From the NCBI GenBank assembly GCA_013298695.1, contig JAAFIS010000003.1, positions 62,001 through 126,000 of the forward strand: DNA of 64,000 bases. Direction: 5' to 3'. This document shows, piece after piece, positions 18,318 to 26,508 of the stretch. How positions within the stretch are numbered: the first letter of the stretch is position 1; every line of letters starts with the position of its first letter. Origin of the DNA: Betaproteobacteria bacterium. GTDB taxonomy: Bacteria > Pseudomonadota > Gammaproteobacteria > Burkholderiales > Casimicrobiaceae. The notes under the pieces were generated by a model, which was given only the letters and a program-made list of their open reading frames with translations, did not search any database and was not told where the DNA came from. The position numbers and the translations under genes are program-made.

Positions 18318-18412
18318 TTGTAGGCGCGGGCTTGACCGCGCTTGGTTTACCGGAAGCGGTCGACGCAACGCGTCGGGTGAGGGAGAAAGCGCGGTCGAGC
18401 CCGCGCCTACAA
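18318..18412. repeat. Inverted-repeat element between dadA and the Bug gene
   Basis: A 26-bp arm starting TTGTAGGCGCGGGC (18318-18343) is repeated in inverse at 18387-18412 with one mismatch. The 43-bp loop contains its own hairpin CGACGC/GCGTCG (18361-18375). It resembles the interspersed palindromic repeats common in this group. It could act as a terminator for dadA, but there is no T-run on that strand. Confidence 0.75.
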
Positions 18413-18431
18413 AAAAGCAAGCCGCATCGCA

Positions 18432-19772
18432 CTAAGCCGACGTCCTTGCGGATGCGATGGCCGGTTTCGACACGGTCGGTTTCGAAAAAGCGCGCGCGCC
18501 ACGATCCATTCCCGTGAACGCAAAATCCACTTCTGGCGCGAGCCCGGTCACGATGCGTGCAATGCTCTTTCCCGAACCGCAGGCGTGCGTCCAGCCGAGC
18601 GTGCCGTGGCCGGTGTTGAGATAGAGATTTCCAATCTTGGTCTTGCCGATCAGGGGCACGTTTGAAGGCGTTGCAGGACGCAATCCCGTCCAGAAACTCG
18701 CCTGCGTGGTGTCGCCCGCGCCGGGGAAGAGTTCTTCAACACGGCGAACAATGGCTTCGCAACGCACGCGATTCAAATCACGGTCGTAACCATTCAATTC
18801 CGCCGTGCCCGCAATGCGTAAACGGTCGCCGTTGGGTCCGGTGAGTCGAGAAAAAACGAGTTTGAATTCGTCGTCGGTCAAACTCACTTGATGCGCCATC
18901 GACGCATCTTTCACCGGCATCGTCACTGAGTAGCCCTTCGCCGGATAAATCGGTAAACGAATGCCAAGCGGCGCGGCGTAGATCGGGCTCAAGCTGCCCA
19001 TCGCGAGCACAAAACTATCCGCGCGCAAACGTTGGAAGCGGCCTTCGCTATCGGTCGCCTCCACGTGATCAATCGCGCCGCCGGCTTCGCGCAGCGCCGT
19101 CACCGTGTGGCTCATTAAAAACTTCACTCCCGCTGCTTGGCAGAGTTTCACCAGCTCGCGCGCGAAGCGATTGGCATCACCCGATTCGTCTTCAGCGGTG
19201 TAAGTCGCGCCGGCGAGCTGCGGGCGCATGTGCGCGAGCGCGGGTTCAAGCTTTACCGCTTCGTCCGCGCTGATCACTTGCCGCTCGCAACCCAATTCGC
19301 GCATCTGCTCAGCGGGTTTAAGCGCGCCATCGAACTCTTTTTTCGACGTGTAGAAATGCAGAATGCCTTGCGTGCGTTGATCGTAGGCAAGCCCGGTGTC
19401 GCGACGTAGCGCCTGCAAGGTGTCACGGCTGTACGTGCCCAAGCGAACGATTTGTTCAATGTTGTGCCGCGTGCGCGCGGGCGTGCATTCGCGCATGAAC
19501 TGCAAGCCCCAAAGCCACTGCCGCATGTCTGCGCGAATGCGAAACAGAAGCGGCGCATCTTCCTTGCCGAGCCATTGCAACACCTTGAGCGGCGCGCTCG
19601 GATTCGCCCACGGCTCTGCATGGCTCACCGAAATTTGCCCGCCGTTGGCGAAGCTGGTTTCAGCGGCGGGAGACGCCTGACGATCAACGAACGTGACTTG
19701 ATGACCGAGTTGCGAGAGGTAGTAAGCGGAGCTGACACCGAGGAGGCCGCTACCTAAGACGAGAACATGCAT
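18432..19772 (-). CDS. dadA: D-amino-acid dehydrogenase, glycine-riboswitch controlled
   Basis: FAD enzyme oxidising D-amino acids (classically D-alanine) to keto acids, passing electrons to the respiratory chain. The start at 19772 (MHVLVLGSGLLGVSS) follows an AAAGG box; the frame stays open further up, but that part is riboswitch RNA. 446 aa with the dinucleotide-binding GSGLLG at residues 7-12 and the DadA motifs LPIYPAKGYSVTMP and ATPSNVPLIG. The leader carries a tandem glycine riboswitch, so glycine is the likely signal and perhaps a substrate. A paralogue lies at 35708-37003 without a riboswitch. Confidence 0.9.
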   Translation of the reverse strand: MHVLVLGSGLLGVSSAYYLSQLGHQVTFVDRQASPAAETSFANGGQISVSHAEPWANPSAPLKVLQWLGKEDAPLLFRIRADMRQWLWGLQFMRECTPARTRHNIEQIVRLGTYSRDTLQALRRDTGLAYDQRTQGILHFYTSKKEFDGALKPAEQMRELGCERQVISADEAVKLEPALAHMRPQLAGATYTAEDESGDANRFARELVKLCQAAGVKFLMSHTVTALREAGGAIDHVEATDSEGRFQRLRADSFVLAMGSLSPIYAAPLGIRLPIYPAKGYSVTMPVKDASMAHQVSLTDDEFKLVFSRLTGPNGDRLRIAGTAELNGYDRDLNRVRCEAIVRRVEELFPGAGDTTQASFWTGLRPATPSNVPLIGKTKIGNLYLNTGHGTLGWTHACGSGKSIARIVTGLAPEVDFAFTGMDRGARAFSKPTVSKPAIASARTSA

Positions 19773-19856
19773 GGAAGTACCTTTCAAAGAGAGTGCAGAT
19801 TCGGATCGACCCACACTCGCTTCACGGCGAATGCGTATCGACCGACTCGTGCCGCT

Positions 19857-20029
19857 CCCCCTGTCCTCGGTACCTGAGAGATTCGCGCAGATCCTTGTGA
19901 CCTGCACTTGCTCCTTCGGTGCGCTACCAACTACGTAGCAACTCTCCAGACGGCTTCAAAAAACTAGGCAGTAGCGGTGACCTGAGCGTGTATGGGAGTT
20001 TGCGCCTTCGGTGGATGCGTTTGCTACTG
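19857..20029 (-). ncRNA. Tandem glycine riboswitch
   Basis: Two aptamers on the minus strand upstream of dadA. Aptamer 1 (20029-19969) has P1 CAGTAGC/GCTACTG and the core CACCGAAGGCGCAA with GCTCAGGTCACCG. Aptamer 2 (about 19955-19857) has GGAGAG near its start, GCACCGAAGGAGCAAG, then CTCTCAGGTACCGAGGACAG. These are the diagnostic glycine-aptamer elements (CCGAAGG-GCAA and CUCAGG-GGAC). The short linker of about 13 nt is as usual for cooperative pairs. The downstream stretch to the start codon (19773-19856) would hold the expression platform; I saw no obvious terminator, so control may act on translation. Confidence 0.93.
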
Positions 20030-20069
20030 AACTAGCAAAATAATGCCGCATCGCTCTCCTGCTACATGC

Positions 20070-20098
20070 AATATATTGCATAAATCGTCGCATTGCAA
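20070..20098 (-). promoter_or_regulatory. Promoter of the riboswitch-dadA transcript
   Basis: Minus-strand -35 TTGCAA (20093-20098), 17-bp spacer, -10 TATATT (20070-20075). The -10 is embedded in the perfect palindrome TGCAATATATTGCA (20067-20080). Transcription would begin near 20063, giving a leader of about 290 nt that contains both aptamers. Between 20099 and 20290 I see nothing else. Confidence 0.7.
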
Positions 20099-20290
20099 GA
20101 AATAAAGAAAACACCGCCGTTAATCGAGTCAGGACCCAACAATACGCAGTTTCCGATCGTTAATTGCGATACGAACCGTCGTGACTAAATGACGCGCGCA
20201 GCGACCAGTTTTCTAATCGTGAATTTCATGAGGACAACTCTTTAGCTGCGGCGCAAAGATAATCCGCATCCGGCACACGAGGAAATCAAC

Positions 20291-20638
20291 ATGCCCTTCA
20301 AGTCCCACGACGAATACTTCGCAACGCAGCCGGAACACCTTCGCCACCGACTTCAACAGATCCAGCAGGAAGTCGAGCGACTCGTTCCCGACTGCACGAA
20401 GACCATCAGCTACAACCTTCCCGCGTTCAAGAAAGAAAAGACGTTCTTCTACTTCGCCGCGTTTAAAAACCACATCGGAATCTACCCACCAGTGACCGAA
20501 GATCGCGCGCTCATCAAAGAGACAGAGGCTTTTCGAGGGCCGAAAGGTAATTTGTCTTTCAACCACGAAAGCGAACTCCCGTTACAACTCATCGGAAGAG
20601 TCGCAAAAGCGCTGGCATTGCAGTACGCCACGAAATAG
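20291..20638 (+). CDS. DUF1801 (YdhG-like) protein
   Basis: 115-aa small cytosolic protein of the DUF1801 family, recognised by the N-terminal helix pattern LRHRLQQIQQEVERLVPDCTKTISYNLPAFK and the FAAFKNHIGIYP strand near residues 55-66. Its biochemical function is not established; relatives have a fold used in iron or small-ligand proteins. Monocistronic, with 286 bp of featureless sequence between it and the formate dehydrogenase genes. Confidence 0.88.
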   Translation: MPFKSHDEYFATQPEHLRHRLQQIQQEVERLVPDCTKTISYNLPAFKKEKTFFYFAAFKNHIGIYPPVTEDRALIKETEAFRGPKGNLSFNHESELPLQLIGRVAKALALQYATK

Positions 20639-20924
20639 CTCCGCGAGCCCGGTTGCGCGTTGAGCGCTCGCGGAACCGTGAATGCCGCATTGAACGACCT
20701 GATCCTAACTGCGCTAGAGCGCGCGCGTCGATTCTACTTCCGACCTTTGCAATCAGCGCGGCGTCACGGCATTTGGCCTAGCGTTTCCTGAGAGTTCAAA
20801 CCAGCGTGTAAGGAGCTGCCGAGGTTTCACGCAATCCGGCACAATGAAGCCATCGTTGATACCGCGTTAGAAATCGCTCACCACGCGTCACGTCTTTCCT
20901 CTGCCATCTGCTCTGATCACTACC

Positions 20925-22655
20925 GTGCAAACCGCTGTTCCGCTCTCCGCTATCCGTCGCAAATCATCGAGCGAGGTGCCGTCCGCTCGGTTCGATGACG
21001 TTGATCGCATGTTGCTTGATGCCGGATTCATGCTGGGTGAAACCGGGCCAGCGGGTGCGAAGCTTGGCCTGCGCCGCGATTTGTTGATCGAGTATCTGCA
21101 CGCGATTCATGATCGCTGCAAGCAGCTCTGGCGGCCGCATCTCGCGGCGCTCGCACAACGCATGCGGCTCTCGCTTGCTGAAGTGTACGAAGTAGCAAGC
21201 TTCTATCACCACTTTCATATCGTTGGCGACGTACGTGACGTTGTTCCACCGGTCGCGCCGCGTGCAATCGTGCGTGTTTGTAACGGGCTGAGTTGCGAGC
21301 TGCGGGGGGCGTCCAAACTGCGCGATGACATCGCGTCGAAAGTCGGCCCCGAGGTGTTGGTGGTGGATGCGCCGTGCGTTGGCCGGTGCGACAGCGCGCC
21401 CGCCGTAACGGTCGATCAACAAGAGATCGCGACGCCGAAATTAATAAGCGCTAGCGACGTAATCGACGCAATCTCGAAAACTGCCTCATCTAATGCTGGC
21501 GCCCAAATAAATTGGGCGATGATCCAAGAAGCTGAATATCCAATTCTTCGCGAATGTGTGCACGGCCTGCGCGATGTGAACGGCATCATCGCAACGCTTG
21601 AATCGAGCGGCTTGCGCGGCTTGGGTGGTGCGGGATTTCCGGCGGGGCGCAAATGGCGCATCGTGAAGAGCGAGGCCGCACCGCGCTTGCTGGCGGTCAA
21701 CATCGATGAAGGTGAGCCCGGTACGTTCAAAGATCGTCACTACCTCGAAACGAATCCGCATCAATTCATCGAAGGCATGTTGATCGCTGCGTGGGCGGTG
21801 GGCATCGACGCGATCTATATCTATTTGCGCGACGAATATCACGCCAATCGAGCGATGCTTACGCGCTTACTGGCTGAACTTAATGCGAATCCGCCAATGC
21901 CCAACATGCCGCACATTGAATTGCGGCGCGGCGCGGGCGCATACATCTGCGGCGAAGAGTCAGCGATGATCGAATCGATTGAAGGCAAGCGCGGCATTCC
22001 GCGTTTGCGCCCGCCCTACGTTGCTCAAGTTGGCTTGTTTGGCCGACCCACCCTCGAACACAATTTCGAAACGCTGTATTGGGTGCCGGAAATTTTGCAG
22101 CGCGGCGCGCCGTGGTTTGCTTCTCACGGCATGAATGGCCGCAACGGTTTGCGATCGTTTTCTGTCTCGGGTCGCGTGAAACATGCCGGCGTCAAGCTCG
22201 CACCTGCGGGCATTACGCTGCGTTCATTGATCGATGACTATTGTGACGGCATGGAAGCGGGCCATACGCTCTACGCGTACCTACCCGGCGGCGCATCGGG
22301 TGGCATCTTGCCTGCGTCGCTCGCCGATGTGCCACTCGATTTCGACACGCTGCAGCCCTATGGCTGCTTCATCGGCTCTGCCGCGATCATCGTGTTGTCG
22401 CAGCAGGATCGTGCGACCGATGCGGCGCGAAACCTCATGAAGTTTTTCGAACACGAAAGCTGCGGGCAATGCACGCCGTGTCGCGCGGGCACTGCGAAGG
22501 CGAACGCGCTGATCGCTAGCGATCAATGGGATCGTGAACTGCTCGCGGAGCTATCGCAAGTAATGCGCGATGCCTCGATTTGCGGGCTCGGCCAAGCCGC
22601 GCCAAATCCGATTGATTGCGTAATCAAGTATTTTCCGCGGGAGCTTCGCGGATGA
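20925..22655 (+). CDS. NAD-linked formate dehydrogenase, fused NuoE/NuoF-type diaphorase subunit
   Basis: 576 aa joining two modules that are separate (FdsG and FdsB) in Cupriavidus-type enzymes. Residues 25-100 are the NuoE helical part, and a thioredoxin-fold [2Fe-2S] site has Cys119, Cys124, Cys151 and Cys155. From about 200 the NuoF part follows: NADH/FMN binding (GLRGLGGAGFPAGRKW, then IDEGEPGTFKDRH) and a C-terminal [4Fe-4S] site (ESCGQCTPCRAGT plus ASICGLG). It passes electrons from formate to NAD+. The GTG at 20925 is the first plausible start. A palindrome copy (21500-21518) encodes AQINWA in the inter-domain linker. It overlaps the alpha gene by four bases. Confidence 0.88.
   Translation: MQTAVPLSAIRRKSSSEVPSARFDDVDRMLLDAGFMLGETGPAGAKLGLRRDLLIEYLHAIHDRCKQLWRPHLAALAQRMRLSLAEVYEVASFYHHFHIVGDVRDVVPPVAPRAIVRVCNGLSCELRGASKLRDDIASKVGPEVLVVDAPCVGRCDSAPAVTVDQQEIATPKLISASDVIDAISKTASSNAGAQINWAMIQEAEYPILRECVHGLRDVNGIIATLESSGLRGLGGAGFPAGRKWRIVKSEAAPRLLAVNIDEGEPGTFKDRHYLETNPHQFIEGMLIAAWAVGIDAIYIYLRDEYHANRAMLTRLLAELNANPPMPNMPHIELRRGAGAYICGEESAMIESIEGKRGIPRLRPPYVAQVGLFGRPTLEHNFETLYWVPEILQRGAPWFASHGMNGRNGLRSFSVSGRVKHAGVKLAPAGITLRSLIDDYCDGMEAGHTLYAYLPGGASGGILPASLADVPLDFDTLQPYGCFIGSAAIIVLSQQDRATDAARNLMKFFEHESCGQCTPCRAGTAKANALIASDQWDRELLAELSQVMRDASICGLGQAAPNPIDCVIKYFPRELRG
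21500..21518 (+). repeat. Dispersed palindrome copy inside the formate dehydrogenase beta gene
   Basis: CGCCCAAATAAATTGGGCG, a perfect 7-bp stem, encodes A-Q-I-N-W-A in the linker between the NuoE-like and NuoF-like modules. Confidence 0.6.
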
Positions 22656-25474
22656 ACGCCCGCGTCAATTTTTCGCTGAACGGAAAAACGCTGGAAGCGG
22701 ATGCGAACGAAACGCTGTGGAGCGTCGCACAACGTGAAGGCATTGCAATTGCGCATCTATGCCACACGCCTGGTTTAACGCCCGTCGGCAATTGCCGCGC
22801 GTGCATGGTGGAGGTGGAGGGTGAGCGCGTGCTTGCGGCTTCTTGTTGCCGTAACGTAAGCGAAGGCATGAACGTGCAAACGCATTCGCCGCGTGCAACG
22901 AAAGCCCGCGCAATGGTGCTTGAGCTGTTGATGAGCGATGCTGGCACTTCCACCGATGCGCTCACCAAAACATCTGAACTCTCGTATTGGGCAAAACACG
23001 AAAACGCACAGAGCAACCGCCTTCCGAAGCGTAGTGCACAAGCGTTTTGCGATAGCGCCGACGCATCGCATCCGGCGATTCATGTTGATCTCGATGCCTG
23101 CATTCAATGTACGCGTTGTTTGCGTGCTTGTCGCGATGAACAAAACAACGATGTGATCGGGCTTGCGCTGCGCGGGCCACACGCGAAGATCGTGTTTGAT
23201 GCCGATGCTTTGATGGGCAATTCATCTTGCGTGGCTTGCGGAGAATGTGTGCAGGCTTGTCCTACGGGTGCGCTCTCTCCTGCACGAGGTGCGGGCATGG
23301 CGGAGGTCGCAAAACAAGTGGACACTGTGTGTCCGTTTTGCGGCGTCGGTTGTCAACTCACTCTTAACGTAAGCGACGCCGACGGCACGCAAAAGATTGA
23401 ATTTGTGAACGGAAAAAACGGACCTGCAAATCGCGGGCGACTTTGTGTGAAAGGTCGCTACGGGTTTGACTATGTTCACCATCCCGAACGGCTAACGAAA
23501 CCGCTGATTCGCAGATCGGGCGCGGCAAAGGATGTGAACGATATCGAGCGCGTGAAGCGAGGCGACAAGCCGCTTAACGACATTTTTCGCGAAGCGACCT
23601 GGGATGAAGCACTTGATTTCGCGGCGAACAAACTCGTCACAATTCGCGATCACGCAATCAATGACAAGCGGCCATCCGCAATCGCGGGATTCGGCTCTGC
23701 GAAAGGCAGTAACGAAGAGGCGTATCTTTTTCAGAAGCTTATTCGCCAAGGTTTCGGCACTAACAATGTGGATCATTGCACGCGCCTGTGTCATGCGAGT
23801 TCCGTCGCCGCGCTGCTCGAAGGCATCGGCTCGGGCGCCGTGTCAAATCCGGTCGCTGATGTTGAACACGCAGAATTGATCTTTGTGATCGGCGCGAATC
23901 CGACATCCAATCATCCGGTTGCAGCGACGTGGATCAAAAACGCAGTGCGTCGTGGCGCGCGGCTGTTGCTCGCCGATCCACGTGCGACCGAACTCGCACG
24001 GTTTGCGACTTGGCATCTGCAATTTAATCCCGATACCGATGTGGCGTTGCTCAACGGCATACTCAACGTCGTCATCGGCGAAGGGCTGGTAAATCAAGCG
24101 TTCATCGATGCACGTGTGAATGGTTTCGACGAGCTCAAACGCGCGGTCGCAGACTGCACGCCGGAGCGCATGAGTGAGATATGCGGGATCGATGCGGCAA
24201 CGATTCGCGACATTGCACGAGCGTTTGCTAAAAGCCCACGCGCGATGATTTTGTGGGGCATGGGCATTTCGCAACATGTGCACGGCACCGACAATGCGCG
24301 TTGCTTGATGGCGCTATCGTTAATCACCGGGCAGATTGGCCGCGCGGGCACCGGCCTTCATCCGTTGCGCGGGCAAAACAACGTACAGGGCGCATCCGAC
24401 GCGGGCCTCATCCCAATGATGTACCCAAACTACCAACGCGTTGCCACCGATGTGATTCGTGCGCAATTCGAATCATTGTGGGGACGCGCGCTCGATGCTG
24501 CGCCGGGGCTCACCGTCGTTGAAATCATGCACGCGATTCATCGCAACGAAATTCGCGGCATGTATGTCGAAGGCGAAAACCCCGCGATGAGTGACCCGAA
24601 CGTCGATCATGCGCGCGCGGGGCTCGCGAAGCTCGAACACTTGGTTGTTCAAGATATTTTCCCTACAGAAACCGCGATCCTTGCTGACGTAATTCTTCCC
24701 GCGTCAGCGTTCTACGAAAAATGGGGCACGGTGACCAACACTGATCGCTTGATTCAAATCGGCCGACCGGCAATTGCGCCGCCCGGTGAGGCAAAACAAG
24801 ACGCTTGGATCATCGAGCAAATCGCGCGGCGCGTGGGGCTTGATTGGAACTACTGGCAGCGCGACGACGGCGACGGTCACACGGCATTCGAAGCACCCAT
24901 TGCGCGAATTTATGAAGAGATGCGCAGCGTGATGGCGCCGCTCAGTGGCGTACCGTGGCATCGATTTGCGCGAGAGGGCGCGGTCACAACACCCGCGTTG
25001 AGCGAGTTCGCGCCGGGTCAGTCCATCGTGTTTACCGATCACTTCCCGACATCCGACGGACGCGCGCGTATCGTGCCCGCGGCCTATCAGCTTGGGGTTG
25101 AACGTGCAGACAGCGCTTATCCGTTCATCCTTTCCACGGGTCGGGTGCTCGAGCATTGGCACACCGGCGCGATGACTCGCAGGGCGGCTACGCTTGACGC
25201 GCTCGCCCCGGAAGCAAGGGTCACGCTCAATCCCGCTGATGCCTTGGCTCACTCCATTGTTGACGGCGACGCGGTAGAAATTGCTACCCGCCACGGGCGC
25301 GTCACAGCGGTGGCTCGGTGCTCAAACGAGGTGGCCTGCGGGCAGATTTTCATCCCGTTTGCATATTGGGAAGCGGCTGCGAACAAACTCACTGGCGATG
25401 CGCTAGATCCGTACGGGAAGATTCCAGGGTTCAAAGTGACAGCGGCGCGCCTGAGTTTGGCGGAGAATCAGTAG
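22652..25474 (+). CDS. NAD-linked formate dehydrogenase molybdenum subunit
   Basis: Catalytic subunit (FdsA/FdhF type), 940 aa from the ATG that overlaps the previous stop. It begins with a NuoG-like [2Fe-2S] domain (CHTPGLTPVGNCRACMVEV...SC), then two ferredoxin motifs (CIQCTRCLRAC and CVACGECVQACP), then the Mo-bis-MGD body starting CPFCGVGCQLTL. The active-site molybdenum ligand is a cysteine (HCTRLCHASS), not selenocysteine. The C-terminal molybdopterin domain (GRVLEHWHTGAMTRR) is complete. No fdsC/fdhD or fdsD gene follows, unlike the standard five-gene operon. It would oxidise formate, including that released by BoxC. Confidence 0.93.
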   Translation: MNARVNFSLNGKTLEADANETLWSVAQREGIAIAHLCHTPGLTPVGNCRACMVEVEGERVLAASCCRNVSEGMNVQTHSPRATKARAMVLELLMSDAGTSTDALTKTSELSYWAKHENAQSNRLPKRSAQAFCDSADASHPAIHVDLDACIQCTRCLRACRDEQNNDVIGLALRGPHAKIVFDADALMGNSSCVACGECVQACPTGALSPARGAGMAEVAKQVDTVCPFCGVGCQLTLNVSDADGTQKIEFVNGKNGPANRGRLCVKGRYGFDYVHHPERLTKPLIRRSGAAKDVNDIERVKRGDKPLNDIFREATWDEALDFAANKLVTIRDHAINDKRPSAIAGFGSAKGSNEEAYLFQKLIRQGFGTNNVDHCTRLCHASSVAALLEGIGSGAVSNPVADVEHAELIFVIGANPTSNHPVAATWIKNAVRRGARLLLADPRATELARFATWHLQFNPDTDVALLNGILNVVIGEGLVNQAFIDARVNGFDELKRAVADCTPERMSEICGIDAATIRDIARAFAKSPRAMILWGMGISQHVHGTDNARCLMALSLITGQIGRAGTGLHPLRGQNNVQGASDAGLIPMMYPNYQRVATDVIRAQFESLWGRALDAAPGLTVVEIMHAIHRNEIRGMYVEGENPAMSDPNVDHARAGLAKLEHLVVQDIFPTETAILADVILPASAFYEKWGTVTNTDRLIQIGRPAIAPPGEAKQDAWIIEQIARRVGLDWNYWQRDDGDGHTAFEAPIARIYEEMRSVMAPLSGVPWHRFAREGAVTTPALSEFAPGQSIVFTDHFPTSDGRARIVPAAYQLGVERADSAYPFILSTGRVLEHWHTGAMTRRAATLDALAPEARVTLNPADALAHSIVDGDAVEIATRHGRVTAVARCSNEVACGQIFIPFAYWEAAANKLTGDALDPYGKIPGFKVTAARLSLAENQ

Positions 25475-25535
25475 AAAATCGAGTTTATGGAAGATTTGTC
25501 AGGGTCGCGGGTCGTTTTTAATATTTATCGAATAG

Positions 25536-25722
25536 TTAACTTTTGTTGACTCTCGCCCAGTAAAAGCGCCGTTTTGGCAATACACAAGCAATCCTGAGAA
25601 AGTTCCGAAAATTGCACTTTCTGCAGAAAAATGCACCTGATTTGAGCAACTCGCCGGGTTAAGAATCCAGACGCCGTGAAAAAATCAAACAATTGTTTTA
25701 ATCAACCGATTAACTTTTGTTG
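25536..25722. promoter_or_regulatory. 13-bp direct repeat upstream of the TetR gene
   Basis: TTAACTTTTGTTG occurs at 25536-25548 and again at 25710-25722, each in an AT-rich setting, within the 257-bp gap between the formate dehydrogenase and the TetR-family gene. The second copy abuts the TetR start. It is a candidate operator for that regulator. Confidence 0.4.
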
Positions 25723-25731
25723 GGGCGGCCT

Positions 25732-26499
25732 GTGTCACCTTTCGAAAATCTGATTTCTCCGAGTACTGGATTCACGCGCGACATTGCTGCGCTCACCGCA
25801 GCGGGCTCAACGACCGCAAACGAGGCGCGCACCAAGCTGTCGACGAAGGCGCGCATTCTGCACGCCACGGAATCGCTTTTCTTACAGCGCGGCTATGAAG
25901 GCACCAGCCTTCGCGCGATCACCACCGAAGCGAACGTCAACCTTGCCGCCGTGAACTATCACTACGGCAGCAAAGAAGAGCTGTTCGCGTTGCTACTGCA
26001 AGAGCGGCTCGATCCATTGAACGCTGATCGTGCGAAGCGACTCGAAGCGTTGCAAGCCAAAGGGTTTGATCGCGAACATCGGGTCGAACAAATTATCGCA
26101 ACGCTATTTCTGCCGGCACTGGCTCTTGCGCGAGACACCGATCAAGGCGGCCCAGATTTTTTGCGTTTTATCGGACGCGCTTACGCTGACCCGTCTGACT
26201 TCGTCCGCAATCTGCTTGCAGAGCGCTACGCCAAGACCAACTTGAAATTCAAACAAGCTTTTGCCGAAGCGCTCCCGCATCTGTCGGAGCACGATTTGGC
26301 AATGCGCTTGAACTTCATTCTCGACGCCGTATCTTCAACGCTCGCGAGTGAGGACGTTCGTCGCGTGATCGGCGGAATTCAGCCGAGCGCGGTTAATGAT
26401 GACACCACGTTGCTCGCGTATCTCGCGCCGTTTCTCGGCGCCGCGCTGCGCGCCAATGTGCGCACGGCAGCGCAAATTGCAGCCCTGCAAACGCTCTAG
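25732..26499 (+). CDS. TetR-family transcriptional regulator
   Basis: 255 aa from GTG at 25732; a TTG at 25717 in frame is the alternative. The helix-turn-helix is in about 35-80 (ARILHATESLFLQRGYEGTSLRAITTEANVNLAAVNYHYGSKEELFALLL), followed by an all-helical ligand domain. It is nine bp upstream of a fatty-acid-oxidation thiolase gene, so it most likely represses that pathway and is relieved by an acyl-CoA. It reads into the thiolase and bifunctional enzyme genes on the same strand. Confidence 0.9.
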   Translation: MSPFENLISPSTGFTRDIAALTAAGSTTANEARTKLSTKARILHATESLFLQRGYEGTSLRAITTEANVNLAAVNYHYGSKEELFALLLQERLDPLNADRAKRLEALQAKGFDREHRVEQIIATLFLPALALARDTDQGGPDFLRFIGRAYADPSDFVRNLLAERYAKTNLKFKQAFAEALPHLSEHDLAMRLNFILDAVSSTLASEDVRRVIGGIQPSAVNDDTTLLAYLAPFLGAALRANVRTAAQIAALQTL

Positions 26500-26508
26500 G
26501 AAACCGCA

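Noticed and set aside
18318-18412. Inverted repeat as a terminator for dadA
   Set aside because: No T-run follows on the minus strand, and the loop is long; treated as an interspersed repeat.
24704-25294. 196-codon minus-strand frame opposite the formate dehydrogenase alpha gene
   Set aside because: Shadow of a well-supported gene, without a ribosome site.
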